A stretch of 64,000 bases of DNA from Burkholderiaceae bacterium (GTDB lineage: Bacteria; Pseudomonadota; Gammaproteobacteria; Burkholderiales; Burkholderiaceae_D), in the NCBI GenBank assembly GCA_004298905.1, contig SCTK01000006.1, positions 124,001 to 188,000 of the forward strand. Direction: 5' to 3'. Positions 44,970-54,822 of this stretch are shown here, piece after piece; within the stretch, counting starts at the first letter, position 1, and each line of letters starts with the position of its first letter. The notes below the pieces were generated by a model. That model worked only from the letters and a program-made list of their open reading frames with translations. It searched no databases and was not told the origin of the DNA. The position numbers and the translations under genes are program-made.

Positions 44970-47900
44970 CTACAGCAGTTCCGTCTGCACCGGCGCCGGT
45001 AGCGTAAAGAAGAACGTGGCGCCGACGCCTACCTGGGCTTGTGCCCAGATCTGCCCTTCATGCCGTTGCACGATGCGTCGGACAATGGCCAGACCGGCGC
45101 CAGTGCCTTCATATTCCTCTTCACTGTGCAAGCGGTTGAACACGCCGAACAATTTGTCGGCGTATTGCATGTCGAAGCCGGCGCCGTTGTCGGCCACATA
45201 ATAGGCTTCACCGTTGTGGCCGATTTCAATGCGCGGATATTCCACCCGCCGAGTGAACTTGAGTGCATTGCTGATCAGATTGACCCACACCTGACGGATC
45301 AGGGATTCATCGGCATTGCACGCAGGGAGCGACTTGATCATCACTTCATCCAGGCGGTCGGCCGGCACAATTTCGGCCACGACTTCGCGCACCTGACGCT
45401 CCATTTCAAACAGGCTGCGTTCCACTGGGCGCAGGGAGTAGCGGGAAAAGCGTAGCAGTGCATCGATCAAGGTTCCCATCTGCTGTGCGCCGCTGCGCAC
45501 CCGTTCGATGTAGTACTGTCCCTGGTCGTTGAGGGTGGTCTGATTTTCCTGAAACAGCAGGGCAGCATAGCCATCGATGGAACGCAGCGGCGCGCGCAAG
45601 TCGTGCGAGATGGTGTAGGCAAAGGATTCCAGTTCGCGCGTTCTTTCCTGCACACGTTCTTCCAGCGTCTGATTGAGGGCGGTCAATTCCAGTGCGAGCC
45701 GTTTGCGTTCGTGGATATCGGTCACGGAACCGATGAAACCCAGAAAGCTGCGGTCGCGTGCAAAACGCGGCACAGCGGTACTCTCCACCCAGCGATAACT
45801 GCCATCGTGGTAACGCAAACGGTATTCCATTTGCACCAGATCCGGCTCATGAACGGCGTTCTGAATGGTGCGTTCAATCCGCACGGCATCCTCAGGGTGA
45901 ACCGACTGTAGCCAACCATACCCCACCTGCGGTTCCAAAGGCAGGCCGGTAAAATTGAGCCAGGTCTGATTCAGATAGGTGCGCGCACCTTCTTCATCCG
46001 CCAGCCAGATCATCACCGGCGCATTGTCCGCCAGCAAGCGGAAGCGGGCTTCGCTCTCTGCCACGGCCAGCTCGGCTTTTTTGCGCGCGGTGATATCGGT
46101 GCCGGTGCCTAGATAGCCGGTGAATTTCCCCTGCTTGTCGAACACCGGTTCGCCGGTAATCGAGGCCCAGTGCAATTCACCATCGGGCAAACGCATTGCA
46201 TATTCAAAATCGCGGAACGGTACATGCCGGTTGAGCCGGTCGATGTGTTCGTTCCAAACCGCCGGGTCGTACTGAACGCCGCCAATTTCCCAGCGCCGCA
46301 GGCCGATCACGGCACGCTGATTGAAACCAAAACCGGCCCAGACTTCGTTCGAAGAATGTACCAGCCGATGCTCTTCATCCTGCTCCCAATACCAGTCCGA
46401 GGTTTGTGCCGACAGGCGGCGATGACGGTCCTCGCTATACCGCAGCGCTTCTTCCGAAGCCTTGAGACTGGCATGGGCGCGCAGACCTGCCATCAACTCG
46501 GCCGATTCCAGCTCAGGCACCGACCACGGCTGGGCCTTGCCACGCATTTCCTCCACCGACAGCGACAAGGGATACTCGCCCCGGCCCATGTCGACCGCAT
46601 TGATTTGCCGTTTGGGATCGTGCCCCCACACCACATGATGACGATGCTCGGGCCGCAGCCAGGCAATGCCGCTTTGCCAACGGGCCGCCAGCGGAATGGC
46701 AATCATGCCGCTGGCCTGCGCTGCCTGTGCATCCCAATCCGGCAGCAAGGCAGATAACTGATCGGTCGCAAAAAAATGTTCGGCCACCAATTCAGTCTGC
46801 TGCAACCAATCGATCAAACGATCCTGCGCTGACCCATCCGGCACGATGCCGTGCGTGTACTTTCCCGCCGCACTCCAGCAGAGCACGCCCGCTGCATTGA
46901 GACTGCCCAGCAAACTGGCACCGCACTCCGGCCATGCATGCTCAAGGTGTCCCTTGTGCTCGGATACCGTATTGAATACCGCGCGCGCTGCCTGCGTCAG
47001 GCGCTGTCGCTCGGCATCCTCATGCGCGCGCAACTGGTCGGTGATCAGATAGCCCGCTGTGTGCGCCAGCATGGCGCACAGGCGCCGCAAGGCATAGGGT
47101 ATGTGCATGGGTTCCATGCTCATGCAAACCACCAGCCCCCACAAACGATGGCAGGCAATCACCGGAACCACCAGCACACTGCGCACGCCCAGGCGATGCA
47201 GGTAGGACATATTGCGCTTCGTTGCGCCGCGCAGGGTGGCATACAGCAAGTCAGGCGGCGGCATTCCGGGGGGCCGTGTGGGAAAGAGTGTCGTGGGTTG
47301 ATATTCGATATCCTGGATATAGCGCATCTGACCCGCCGCATATTGTTCGCGTACCGCGGGTGAAATATCCGCCGCCGGGAAAACCAGGTTACGCACGGAC
47401 TCCAACGCCTCACTTTTCTGTTCGGCAAAAACAACGCTGTTCCACTCGGAATCGAAGCGGTAGACCATCACACGGGAGAACCCGGTCAGTGCGTGAATTT
47501 CCTGCACCATCTGCTGACACAAGCCCTGCGGCTCAGTGCTCTGACGCATCATTCCTTGCGCCCGCTCGATGCGCCGCAACCACTCCAACTCAAGCTCTGG
47601 CGTCGCCATCAAACAGGGTTCCAGTTCGAGCACGACCTGACCGGCATGCCGGTGCAGCACGGCGTAAAACATGCGGTCATTGAAACGAATGGAAGTACGC
47701 AGGTAGAACGCGCCGCACGCCGGGTCGTGCGCTTCTTTCAGTGCCGTGCGCAACAGCGCGACGGTGCGCTCAGGCAACCAGTCTGCAATCGGCTTGCCGA
47801 GCAATTGCGCGGGCGGTACTGACAAAATCTGTTCGCAACTGAGACTGATTTGCGCGACGCTCAAGTCGGCCTCTTGCAGCAGCAACAGTACGCCGAACGG

Positions 47901-48014
47901 CTGCACGTTATTGGCATCGTAACGCGGCAAAGCGGTGACAGGCTCCGCAGCCGCTGCGGTCGCATCCATGGCGGCAGACAATCTTCCCGCAGGAAATGAC
48001 GTGCGCTTTAACAT
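44970..48014 (-). CDS. Phytochrome-architecture sensor histidine kinase lacking bilin ligands
   Basis: 1014 aa from ATG 48014, chosen because GGAG lies nine bases upstream (other ATGs at 48020 and 48029). Order: PAS_2 about 28-135 (NVQPFGVLL), GAF 148-310, PHY-like 335-500, PAS about 530-650, PAS 655-780, HisKA with His804 in ISHDLRAPLRSIDG, and HATPase (DNGAGFDM, GTGAGLAIVRR). Canonical bacteriophytochrome residues are replaced: no Cys in the N-terminal 59 residues, QPFG for QPHG, PAADIS for PASDIP (213-218), Asn for the His before MSYL (268), and VCMS for ACHH (296-299). A conventional biliverdin chromophore therefore seems unlikely. No haem oxygenase gene is near. A ParA-like gene lies 39 bases upstream. 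Confidence 0.88.
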   Translation of the reverse strand: MLKRTSFPAGRLSAAMDATAAAAEPVTALPRYDANNVQPFGVLLLLQEADLSVAQISLSCEQILSVPPAQLLGKPIADWLPERTVALLRTALKEAHDPACGAFYLRTSIRFNDRMFYAVLHRHAGQVVLELEPCLMATPELELEWLRRIERAQGMMRQSTEPQGLCQQMVQEIHALTGFSRVMVYRFDSEWNSVVFAEQKSEALESVRNLVFPAADISPAVREQYAAGQMRYIQDIEYQPTTLFPTRPPGMPPPDLLYATLRGATKRNMSYLHRLGVRSVLVVPVIACHRLWGLVVCMSMEPMHIPYALRRLCAMLAHTAGYLITDQLRAHEDAERQRLTQAARAVFNTVSEHKGHLEHAWPECGASLLGSLNAAGVLCWSAAGKYTHGIVPDGSAQDRLIDWLQQTELVAEHFFATDQLSALLPDWDAQAAQASGMIAIPLAARWQSGIAWLRPEHRHHVVWGHDPKRQINAVDMGRGEYPLSLSVEEMRGKAQPWSVPELESAELMAGLRAHASLKASEEALRYSEDRHRRLSAQTSDWYWEQDEEHRLVHSSNEVWAGFGFNQRAVIGLRRWEIGGVQYDPAVWNEHIDRLNRHVPFRDFEYAMRLPDGELHWASITGEPVFDKQGKFTGYLGTGTDITARKKAELAVAESEARFRLLADNAPVMIWLADEEGARTYLNQTWLNFTGLPLEPQVGYGWLQSVHPEDAVRIERTIQNAVHEPDLVQMEYRLRYHDGSYRWVESTAVPRFARDRSFLGFIGSVTDIHERKRLALELTALNQTLEERVQERTRELESFAYTISHDLRAPLRSIDGYAALLFQENQTTLNDQGQYYIERVRSGAQQMGTLIDALLRFSRYSLRPVERSLFEMERQVREVVAEIVPADRLDEVMIKSLPACNADESLIRQVWVNLISNALKFTRRVEYPRIEIGHNGEAYYVADNGAGFDMQYADKLFGVFNRLHSEEEYEGTGAGLAIVRRIVQRHEGQIWAQAQVGVGATFFFTLPAPVQTELL

Positions 48015-48053
48015 CGACATCAACTCCATTCAAGTGGAGGCATCGTGGTAAAA

Positions 48054-48674
48054 CTAGCCGAGCCAGTCAATAATGGGTTGCCACTGTTCCCGGTCTTGCT
48101 GCACCCGTGAAGGTGCCACGTCGAACAGGGTCAAACCGTGCGCCGCCAGCTGAATGTAGTTTTGTGTATCGCGTAGATAAGTCAATATCGGTAAACCCCG
48201 TGCCGCAACAAACTGTTCCAGTTGTTCCGCCGCACGCGTGCGCGCCTTGACCCGCATGCCGACAATCGCCACCTTGCGGACACTCACCGGGGCAGAAAGT
48301 CGCTCGGTCAACTCATGCAGAAAATGCTGGCTGGCATCGATGTCGAACATGGAGGGCTGGATCGGCACGAGGATGCGATCGGCCAGCGCCAGCAGCTCCT
48401 GCAAACGCCAACCGTGCAAACCGGCGGCGGAATCGATCACCACATGGGTCGCGTTCCGCGGCGGGCGCGCAATATTTTTTTCGTCAATTTCCCAGGTGCC
48501 GATCGCGCTGCAGCTCTGCGGCCGCCGCGCCAGCCAGCTGCGCGCCGACTGCTGGCGATCGGTATCGCCCAGCATGGCTTGATGACCTTGCGACGCAAAA
48601 TAACCGGCGATATTTGTCGCCAGCGTGGACTTGCCCGCCCCTCCCTTGGGGTTGGCGACCAGGATGATTGGCAT
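48054..48674 (-). CDS. Orphan ParA/MinD-like ATPase
   Basis: 206 aa from ATG 48674 (MPIILVANPKGGAGKST). Deviant Walker A KGGAGKST, the ParA A' region LGDTDRQQSARSW and Walker B-type HVVIDSAAG, then ADRILVPIQPSMFDIDAS. No ParB gene or parS-like cluster is adjacent, and there is no N-terminal HTH, so it is an orphan positioning or partitioning ATPase. It lies 117 bases after cobQ and 39 before the phytochrome-like kinase on the same strand; co-transcription with the kinase is likely. Confidence 0.88.
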   Translation of the reverse strand: MPIILVANPKGGAGKSTLATNIAGYFASQGHQAMLGDTDRQQSARSWLARRPQSCSAIGTWEIDEKNIARPPRNATHVVIDSAAGLHGWRLQELLALADRILVPIQPSMFDIDASQHFLHELTERLSAPVSVRKVAIVGMRVKARTRAAEQLEQFVAARGLPILTYLRDTQNYIQLAAHGLTLFDVAPSRVQQDREQWQPIIDWLG

Positions 48675-48791
48675 GCTCCCTCTTTGGCTCCGTTGCCGCT
48701 GCAATTTGAGTGCAGATGGTGCGCTGTCTGACCGGGAGCGTCAAGCACCTGAACCCGATTGGCAACAGCCTTGACAACGGTAGCAAATGTC

Positions 48792-50252
48792 CTACCAACC
48801 GGCTTGCGCGGCCTTGTCCCAATCGATGGATTGTTCGACCGCATCGCTGAGACGATCGATCGCCGCATCCAGCACCTGCCCAGCATTCGTCGCTGTTGAA
48901 ACGTTGCATCCCGCCCAGGCCAGCAAGGCCCGCGCCGCCGCCGAGGTATCGAACACGCCATGCAGATACGTGCCCAGCACCTGGCCGTCGGCAGACATCG
49001 CGCCGTCCGGGCGGTGCTCAGACCCAATCAGGGCAAAGGGCTGCCGCGTGTCGGCACCGTGGGTCTGCCCGTGATGAATTTCATAACCCTGCAGGTGCAC
49101 ATCGGCCCAGCTCAGCGCAGCCGATACGTTTTCCAGATGCTTGTCGCCCGCCAGCATGGTGGCGACATCAAGCAGCCCCAGCCCGGTGCTTTCGCCCGCG
49201 GCACCCTCCATACCGAGCGGATCGGCGATCCGTGTGCCCAGCATTTGATAGCCGCCGCAAATACCCATCACCTTGCCGCCGTAACGCAGATGCCGCCGCA
49301 ATGCGGTCTCCCAGCCCTGCGCGCGCAGCCAGTCCAGATCGGCGCGGGTATTTTTTGTGCCGGGCAGAATGATCAAATCGGCGGCGGGGATGGCCCGCCC
49401 CGGGCCGATGAAACGAAAATCGATTTCCGGTAAACGTTGCAGTGGATCGAAATCGGTGTGGTTCGAAATGCGCGGCAAGGCGGGAACGATGATGCGAAAT
49501 CCTCCTGTGCGCGCTGCGTTGATGCGCAACGCATCTTCAGCCGCCAGTTCCAGTCCCTGCAAATACGGCACTACACCCAGTACCGGTTTGCCGGTGCGCT
49601 GCTCCAGCCAGTCCAGCCCCGCTTGCAGCAAGGCGATGTCGCCACGAAAGCGATTGATGATGAAACCGCGAATCCTTTGCTGTTCGGTTTCGCTCAGGCA
49701 GGCCAGCGTGCCGACGATATGTGCGAACACGCCGCCGCGATCGATGTCGGCCACCAGCCAGACCGGGCAATCCGCCTCTTCGGCAAAGCCCATGTTGGCG
49801 ATGTCGTTGGCGCGCAGATTGATTTCCGCCGGGCTGCCCGCGCCTTCGACAACGATCCAGTCGTACTGCTGCTGCAAACGGCGATACGAATCGAACACCG
49901 CTTCCCGCGCACGTCGCTTGTAGTCGTGATATTCCAGCGCGTCCAGAGTGCCGATCGCCTTGCCCTGCACAATGATCTGCGCCACCTTGTCGTGCGTCGG
50001 CTTGAGCAGCACGGGGTTGTGGTCGGTATGCGGTGCGATGCGCGCAGCCTGCGCCTGCACCGCCTGAGCGCGGCCAATCTCGCCGCCGTCGCTGGTGACC
50101 GCGCTGTTCAAGGCCATGTTCTGCGGCTTGAATGGTGCAACTTTCACACCTCTGCGCGCCAGCACGCGGCACAGCGCCGTGACCATCGCGCTCTTGCCGG
50201 CGTCGGAAGTGCAACCCTGGATCATCAGCGTCCGGCATGCGTGCGCTTTCAT
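48792..50252 (-). CDS. cobQ: Cobyric acid synthase
   Basis: Amidates adenosyl-cobyrinic acid a,c-diamide at four positions using glutamine and ATP. 486 aa. N-terminal synthetase domain with P-loop [12 protein letters not shown] and [23 protein letters not shown]; central [16 protein letters not shown]-terminal class I glutaminase domain with the nucleophile in [10 protein letters not shown] and a C-terminal His in LHGVFD. The start overlaps the stop of the BtuD-type gene (ATGA). Last gene of the cobalamin operon in this window; cobD, cobC, cobU, cobS and cobT are not present. Confidence 0.97.
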   Translation of the reverse strand: MKAHACRTLMIQGCTSDAGKSAMVTALCRVLARRGVKVAPFKPQNMALNSAVTSDGGEIGRAQAVQAQAARIAPHTDHNPVLLKPTHDKVAQIIVQGKAIGTLDALEYHDYKRRAREAVFDSYRRLQQQYDWIVVEGAGSPAEINLRANDIANMGFAEEADCPVWLVADIDRGGVFAHIVGTLACLSETEQQRIRGFIINRFRGDIALLQAGLDWLEQRTGKPVLGVVPYLQGLELAAEDALRINAARTGGFRIIVPALPRISNHTDFDPLQRLPEIDFRFIGPGRAIPAADLIILPGTKNTRADLDWLRAQGWETALRRHLRYGGKVMGICGGYQMLGTRIADPLGMEGAAGESTGLGLLDVATMLAGDKHLENVSAALSWADVHLQGYEIHHGQTHGADTRQPFALIGSEHRPDGAMSADGQVLGTYLHGVFDTSAAARALLAWAGCNVSTATNAGQVLDAAIDRLSDAVEQSIDWDKAAQAGW

Positions 50253-51031
50253 GGTTCCCCTTCGACCGGAACGATAAGCCGCTGCCCGCCGGCAGCCACC
50301 TCGCGTACCGCACAGCGGTAAAGTTCGGCGATGCTTTGCGGAGTAACGACCTCATGGATCGGCCCGCTCACGGTGCGGCCCTTGCCGAACAGCAGCAAGG
50401 CATGCGTGGCAATCTGTAACGCATGATTCGGGTCGTGGCTGATAAAGACTATGCTGCACCCGATCTGTGCCAATTGACGCAATAACCGCAGCACCACTAA
50501 TTGATGGCGCAAATCAAGCTGGGACAACGGTTCATCGAGCAATAGCAGCAAGGTCTGCTGCGCCAGCAAGGTCGCCAGACTCACACGCCGCCGTTCGCCG
50601 CCAGAGAGCGTGGTGACATCGCGCGTCGCGAATCCGGCCAGATCGACCCGCGCCAGTTCGGCGCGCGCAATCGCTGCGTCCTCTTCGCTTTCCCAAGTCA
50701 GGCGATCCAGATGCGGATGACGGCCCGCCAGCACGGTTTCCAGCACGGTGGCGGGAAAAGGATCGTCATCGCGCTGCGCCAGCCAACCTAGGCGCTGTGC
50801 GCGCAGGCGCGGCGCATAATCGGCAAGCCGCTGGCCTTGCAAGTGCAAGGCGCCTTGCTGCGGCAGACGCGCCCCGGCCAATGTCGCCATCAGCGTGCTT
50901 TTACCGACGCCGTTCTCGCCTAACAGCGCCCAGATTTCGCCGGTTTGAATCTGCAAATTCAAGCGGTTGCATACCTGCTTGCCGCCAATCTGTACCGCAA
51001 GCTGCACCGCTTCGAGATGGATCTCGCTCAT
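50249..51031 (-). CDS. btuD: Vitamin B12 ABC transporter ATP-binding protein
   Basis: ATPase of a cobalamin importer on the cytoplasmic face of the inner membrane. 260 aa. Walker [12 protein letters not shown], signature [12 protein letters not shown], Walker [14 protein letters not shown] and the H-loop ISHDPNHAL. Lies between btuC and cobQ with four-base overlaps on both sides. The FecE-like alternative (siderophore) is ruled out by context: a cobalamin riboswitch leads the operon. Confidence 0.94.
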   Translation of the reverse strand: MSEIHLEAVQLAVQIGGKQVCNRLNLQIQTGEIWALLGENGVGKSTLMATLAGARLPQQGALHLQGQRLADYAPRLRAQRLGWLAQRDDDPFPATVLETVLAGRHPHLDRLTWESEEDAAIARAELARVDLAGFATRDVTTLSGGERRRVSLATLLAQQTLLLLLDEPLSQLDLRHQLVVLRLLRQLAQIGCSIVFISHDPNHALQIATHALLLFGKGRTVSGPIHEVVTPQSIAELYRCAVREVAAGGQRLIVPVEGEP

Positions 51032-52044
51032 CGCCCGCCTCGCTGCAACAACAGCAGAAAGAACGGAGCACCGAGCGCCGCCGTCACCACCCCGACCGGC
51101 AATTGCTGAGGCGCGATCAAGATGCGCGACAGCAGATCGGCCAGCATCAGCACAATGCCGCCGCCCAGCGCGGACGCCGGCAACAGCAAACGCTGATCGT
51201 TGCCGAACAGCAGCCGCAGCGAATGCGGCACCAGCAAACCGATGAAGCCGATCATGCCAGCCGTAGTTACGGAGACCGCTACCGCAAATGCCGTCCCAAG
51301 ATAAATCGCCGCGCGCACGCGCGGCACATTGACACCCAGGCTATGTGCCTGCTGCGGCCCCAAGGCGAGCACGTTGAGATCGCGTGCAAACGGCAACAGG
51401 CACAGCAACGCCAGCAACAATACGATTGCCGCCGCATGCCAGTCGGCGCCCGACAAATCGCCCAGCAGCCAGAAGATCATGCCGCGCAGAATGCCGTCCG
51501 GCGCCAGCGACAGCAGCAGCGAAGTCAGCGCACCGCAAAATGCTGCGACCGCCACACCGGTCAACAGCAGCCGTGCCTGCGTCCAGGAACCGTCGCCACG
51601 CGCCAGCGCAAACACCAGCGCAATCGCCCCTAATGCACCCAGGCCGGCACCCACACTCATCCACACGCTGGAACCGAACAGCAGCAACACCGTCAGCGCT
51701 CCGACGCCGGCACCACCAGACGTACCAAGGATGTATGGATCGGCCAGCGGATTGCGCAGCAGCACTTGCATCAACGCACCGGCCAACCCGAGCAAACCGC
51801 CCACCGCGAATGCCGCCAGCGTGCGCGGCAAGCGCAGGTTGAACAGCACATCGTGTGCGATGCGGGCGGATTCGCCGTGGCCGAATAACTGTGCAATACC
51901 GATCTTCGTGCTGCCCAGACACACGGACAGCACGCCGATCAGCGCCGCCACGAGCGCCAGTGCACCCAACACTGTCAACGCATAACCCAGTGTAATGCGC
52001 TGTGTACGCAGCAAAAGCCCGGTGGCCGCAACATGAGTTTTCAT
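51028..52044 (-). CDS. btuC: Vitamin B12 ABC transporter permease
   Basis: FecCD/BtuC-family permease, about ten transmembrane helices. 338 aa from ATG 52044, which overlaps the btuF stop (ATGA); an upstream in-frame ATG at 52191 would lie within btuF and is rejected. Signatures: the LRLPRTLAAFAVGGLLGLAGALMQVLLRNPLADPYILGTSGGAG block and GLLVPHSLRLLFG with the coupling-helix region. Confidence 0.95.
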   Translation of the reverse strand: MKTHVAATGLLLRTQRITLGYALTVLGALALVAALIGVLSVCLGSTKIGIAQLFGHGESARIAHDVLFNLRLPRTLAAFAVGGLLGLAGALMQVLLRNPLADPYILGTSGGAGVGALTVLLLFGSSVWMSVGAGLGALGAIALVFALARGDGSWTQARLLLTGVAVAAFCGALTSLLLSLAPDGILRGMIFWLLGDLSGADWHAAAIVLLLALLCLLPFARDLNVLALGPQQAHSLGVNVPRVRAAIYLGTAFAVAVSVTTAGMIGFIGLLVPHSLRLLFGNDQRLLLPASALGGGIVLMLADLLSRILIAPQQLPVGVVTAALGAPFFLLLLQRGGR

Positions 52045-52919
52045 TTCTTCTTGTGCCTCACCTGATCGACCGCCATACAGAGTTGCTCGACCCCATCGGC
52101 CATGCGCGGCCCCATGCGGTTGAGCAGATCGGGGGGTAGCATGAACAGATTCCCTGCACGTACAGCCTGCAATTGCGGCCAGCGCTGCCATGCCTGCAAG
52201 CGCGCATTGTCAGGTTCGCCACTGGCGACGATCATGTCGGGATCGGCGGCGAGCACCGCTTCGATCTCGACCGTCGGCGCGAGCGTCTGCAAATGCGCAA
52301 ACACATTGACCGCGCCGCAGAGACGCAGCGCATCCGAAATGACTTGCGCACCGCCGATGGTCATCAGCGGGTGATCCCATACCTGGTAGAACACACGCAC
52401 CGGGCTGCGCTGAGCATAGATCGTCTGCAACCTGACAAGGTGTGCGCGGAATGCGTCGGCGGCCGTCTGTGCCTGCGCCGGTGTGCCGGTCAACACGCCG
52501 AGTTTTTCCAGCGTCGCACCAATGTCCGTCATCTGATGCGGCTCATTGACGAACACAGGAATGCCGAGCGCCTGTAATTTCTCGATTTGCCGGTTGGCGT
52601 TGCCGGACGCCCAGGCCACTACCAGATCAGGCCGTAGTGCACGGATACGTTCGATATCGGTCGCACGCGCATTGCCAATGCGTGCGATTGAGCGGGCGGC
52701 GGGCGGATAATCGCTGTACTCGTCGACGCCGACGATGCGCATACCGGCGTCAATCGCAAACAGCATTTCGGTCAGATGCGGCGCGAGGCTGACAATACGC
52801 GCCGCCGGCGCCGCCAGTTGCAATGCCTGGCCACGGTCGTCAACCACGCGAATTTGCGCCTGTGCCCCGCCGGCAGTCAGCACAAAGGCAAGTAGTAGAA
52901 AACGCGCCCTCGTTTTCAT
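52041..52919 (-). CDS. btuF: Vitamin B12 ABC transporter substrate-binding protein (periplasmic)
   Basis: 292 aa with signal peptide (RFLLLAFVLTAGGAQAQ). Type III periplasmic-binding fold: RIVSLAPHLTEMLFAIDAG at the start, IERIRALRPDLVVAW, and the conserved FYQVWDHPLMTIGG. Hands cobalamin to BtuCD. Start overlaps the cobB stop and stop overlaps the btuC start. A second, leaderless homologue lies three genes upstream in the same operon. Confidence 0.94.
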   Translation of the reverse strand: MKTRARFLLLAFVLTAGGAQAQIRVVDDRGQALQLAAPAARIVSLAPHLTEMLFAIDAGMRIVGVDEYSDYPPAARSIARIGNARATDIERIRALRPDLVVAWASGNANRQIEKLQALGIPVFVNEPHQMTDIGATLEKLGVLTGTPAQAQTAADAFRAHLVRLQTIYAQRSPVRVFYQVWDHPLMTIGGAQVISDALRLCGAVNVFAHLQTLAPTVEIEAVLAADPDMIVASGEPDNARLQAWQRWPQLQAVRAGNLFMLPPDLLNRMGPRMADGVEQLCMAVDQVRHKKK

Positions 52920-54214
52920 GTCGATGCGCTGAACAAGGCTGCCGCCGCGACCGGATTGGAAACGAAGTAGGCGTGCAGATAACTCGCGATCACACTGCCT
53001 TGCCGATACACCGCTTCGCCCGCGCTGCCATGCCGATGCCGCTGCGCACGCGCGACCGGCGTCAACGGCGTTTCAACCCGCGAGTAGTGAAAGGTATGAC
53101 CGCGCAACGCGCCCTGCCCCAGATCGACGCTTTGCAAACCAATCGCGGCCAGCCGCGTTTGCATCGTCACTGTGCCGGGCAATATGCCCCACATTGCATG
53201 CGACTGCCCAGCCTGGTCGATCAACTTTTCGAACAAGGCCATCATGCCGCCGCATTCGGCAAACACCGGTTTGCCGGCGCGGCACCAATGCTGCACCGAG
53301 GCACGCATCGATGCATTTGCCGCCAGCCGCGCGGCGTGCAATTCTGGATAGCCGCCGGGTAAATACAACGCATCGCAGGCAGGCAGTGCCGCATCATCCA
53401 AGGGCGAAAAGAAAATCAGTTCGGCGCCCAGGCGATGCAAGCAATCGAGATTGGCCGGATAGAGAAAACAAAAGGCGGCATCGCTGGCAACGGCGATGCG
53501 GTGCTGGCGCAGTGTCGGCATTGGCGCTTCCTCTGCTGCAACGGGAAAGGCAAACTCGACTGGCGTCGGCAAATCTGCCAATGGTGTCGCCGCCAACAGA
53601 TCGGCGATGCGATCCAGCCGTGCATCAAGATCGTCTATTTCATTGGCGCCAACCAGCCCCAGATGCCGCTCCGGCAAGACCGCCCCATCGTCGCGCGACA
53701 ACGCGCCCAGCCAGTGCAGCGGCGCACGCACGCTGCTCTTGAGCATTTCTTCATGCCCGGGGCCAGCCACGCGATTGGCCAGCACGCCATGATGGCGCAG
53801 TGACATATCGTAGTGCGCCAGGCCGTGGGCCAACGCGCCGAAAGTTTGCGCCATCGCACTGGCATCGATCACACTAACGATGGGCAGATTGAAACGGCGC
53901 GCCAGATCGGCCGCGCTCGGTTCGCCGTCGTACAGACCCATCACAGCCTCGATCAGAATCAAGTCGCAGTGCGTTGCATCTTCTGCCAGCAGTTGCGCAC
54001 ACGCCGACTCACCGACCATCCACAGATCAAGGTTGTATACCGGGGTGCCGCTGGCTCGTTGCAGAATCAGCGGATCGAGGAAATCGGGACCGACCTTGAA
54101 CACACGCACCTTGCGTCCCTGGCGGGCATGCAGGCGCGCAAGGCCGGCGGTAACAGTGGTCTTGCCGCTGCCCGACGCCGGCGCCCCAATCAGCAAAGCT
54201 GGGCAACGCGGCAT
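52916..54214 (-). CDS. cobB: Cobyrinic acid a,c-diamide synthase
   Basis: Amidates the a and c side chains of cobyrinic (or hydrogenobyrinic) acid. 432 aa from ATG 54214, which shares its A with the cobO stop (TAATG); GTG 54220 is an alternative. N-terminal P-loop GAPASGSGKTTVTAGLARLHA, KVGPDFLDPLI, and a C-terminal glutaminase domain with the nucleophilic Cys in VFAECGGMMAL. Also called CbiA in the anaerobic route. No corrin-ring synthesis genes are seen, which fits a salvage or late pathway in this operon. Confidence 0.95.
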   Translation of the reverse strand: MPRCPALLIGAPASGSGKTTVTAGLARLHARQGRKVRVFKVGPDFLDPLILQRASGTPVYNLDLWMVGESACAQLLAEDATHCDLILIEAVMGLYDGEPSAADLARRFNLPIVSVIDASAMAQTFGALAHGLAHYDMSLRHHGVLANRVAGPGHEEMLKSSVRAPLHWLGALSRDDGAVLPERHLGLVGANEIDDLDARLDRIADLLAATPLADLPTPVEFAFPVAAEEAPMPTLRQHRIAVASDAAFCFLYPANLDCLHRLGAELIFFSPLDDAALPACDALYLPGGYPELHAARLAANASMRASVQHWCRAGKPVFAECGGMMALFEKLIDQAGQSHAMWGILPGTVTMQTRLAAIGLQSVDLGQGALRGHTFHYSRVETPLTPVARAQRHRHGSAGEAVYRQGSVIASYLHAYFVSNPVAAAALFSAST

Positions 54215-54822
54215 TACCACTCGATACCTTTCTGCGCGCGCACACCAGCGGCATACGCATGTTTGACCGGCTTCATCTCAGTGACGGTATCGGCGATGGC
54301 AAGCAGCGCCGGATCGGCGCCGCGGCCAGTCACGACGACATGCTGCAACGCCGGACGCGCCTGTAAATCGTGCAGCACTGTTTCGAGTTCGAGGTAGCGA
54401 TATTTGATCGTATAGGTCAACTCATCCAGCACCACCAGATCGACCGCCGGATCGCGCAGATAGCCGCGCGCAACCTCCCAGGCTGCTTGCGCTTTGAGGG
54501 CATCGCGTTCGCGATCCTGCGTATCCCAGGTGAAGCCGTCGCCCATCACATGCCAGTCCAGATTCGGCTGTTTACCAAAGAACGCTTCCTCGCCGCAATC
54601 GGTGCGGCTCTTGATGAACTGCACCACCGCCACACGCATACCGTGTCCCAAGGCGCGTGCCGCCATGCCGAACGCCGACGACGATTTGCCCTTGCCGTTG
54701 CCGGTCAGCACCAGTAACAAACCCTTGTCGATCGTGGCGGCCGCAATGTGCTGATCGACGATGACTTTTTTGCGTTGCATGCGCGTCCGATGCCGGGCAT
54801 TGAGATCATTGTCATTGCTCAT
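54214..54822 (-). CDS. cobO: Cob(I)yrinic acid a,c-diamide adenosyltransferase
   Basis: Adds the adenosyl ligand to corrinoids. 202 aa from ATG 54822. CobO/BtuR-type P-loop TGNGKGKSSSAFGMAARALGHG, VAVVQFIKS, FTWDTQDRERD and LVVLDELTYTIKYRY. The N terminus overlaps the end of the upstream BtuF-like gene by 11 bases and the stop overlaps cobB. Confidence 0.97.
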   Translation of the reverse strand: MSNDNDLNARHRTRMQRKKVIVDQHIAAATIDKGLLLVLTGNGKGKSSSAFGMAARALGHGMRVAVVQFIKSRTDCGEEAFFGKQPNLDWHVMGDGFTWDTQDRERDALKAQAAWEVARGYLRDPAVDLVVLDELTYTIKYRYLELETVLHDLQARPALQHVVVTGRGADPALLAIADTVTEMKPVKHAYAAGVRAQKGIEW

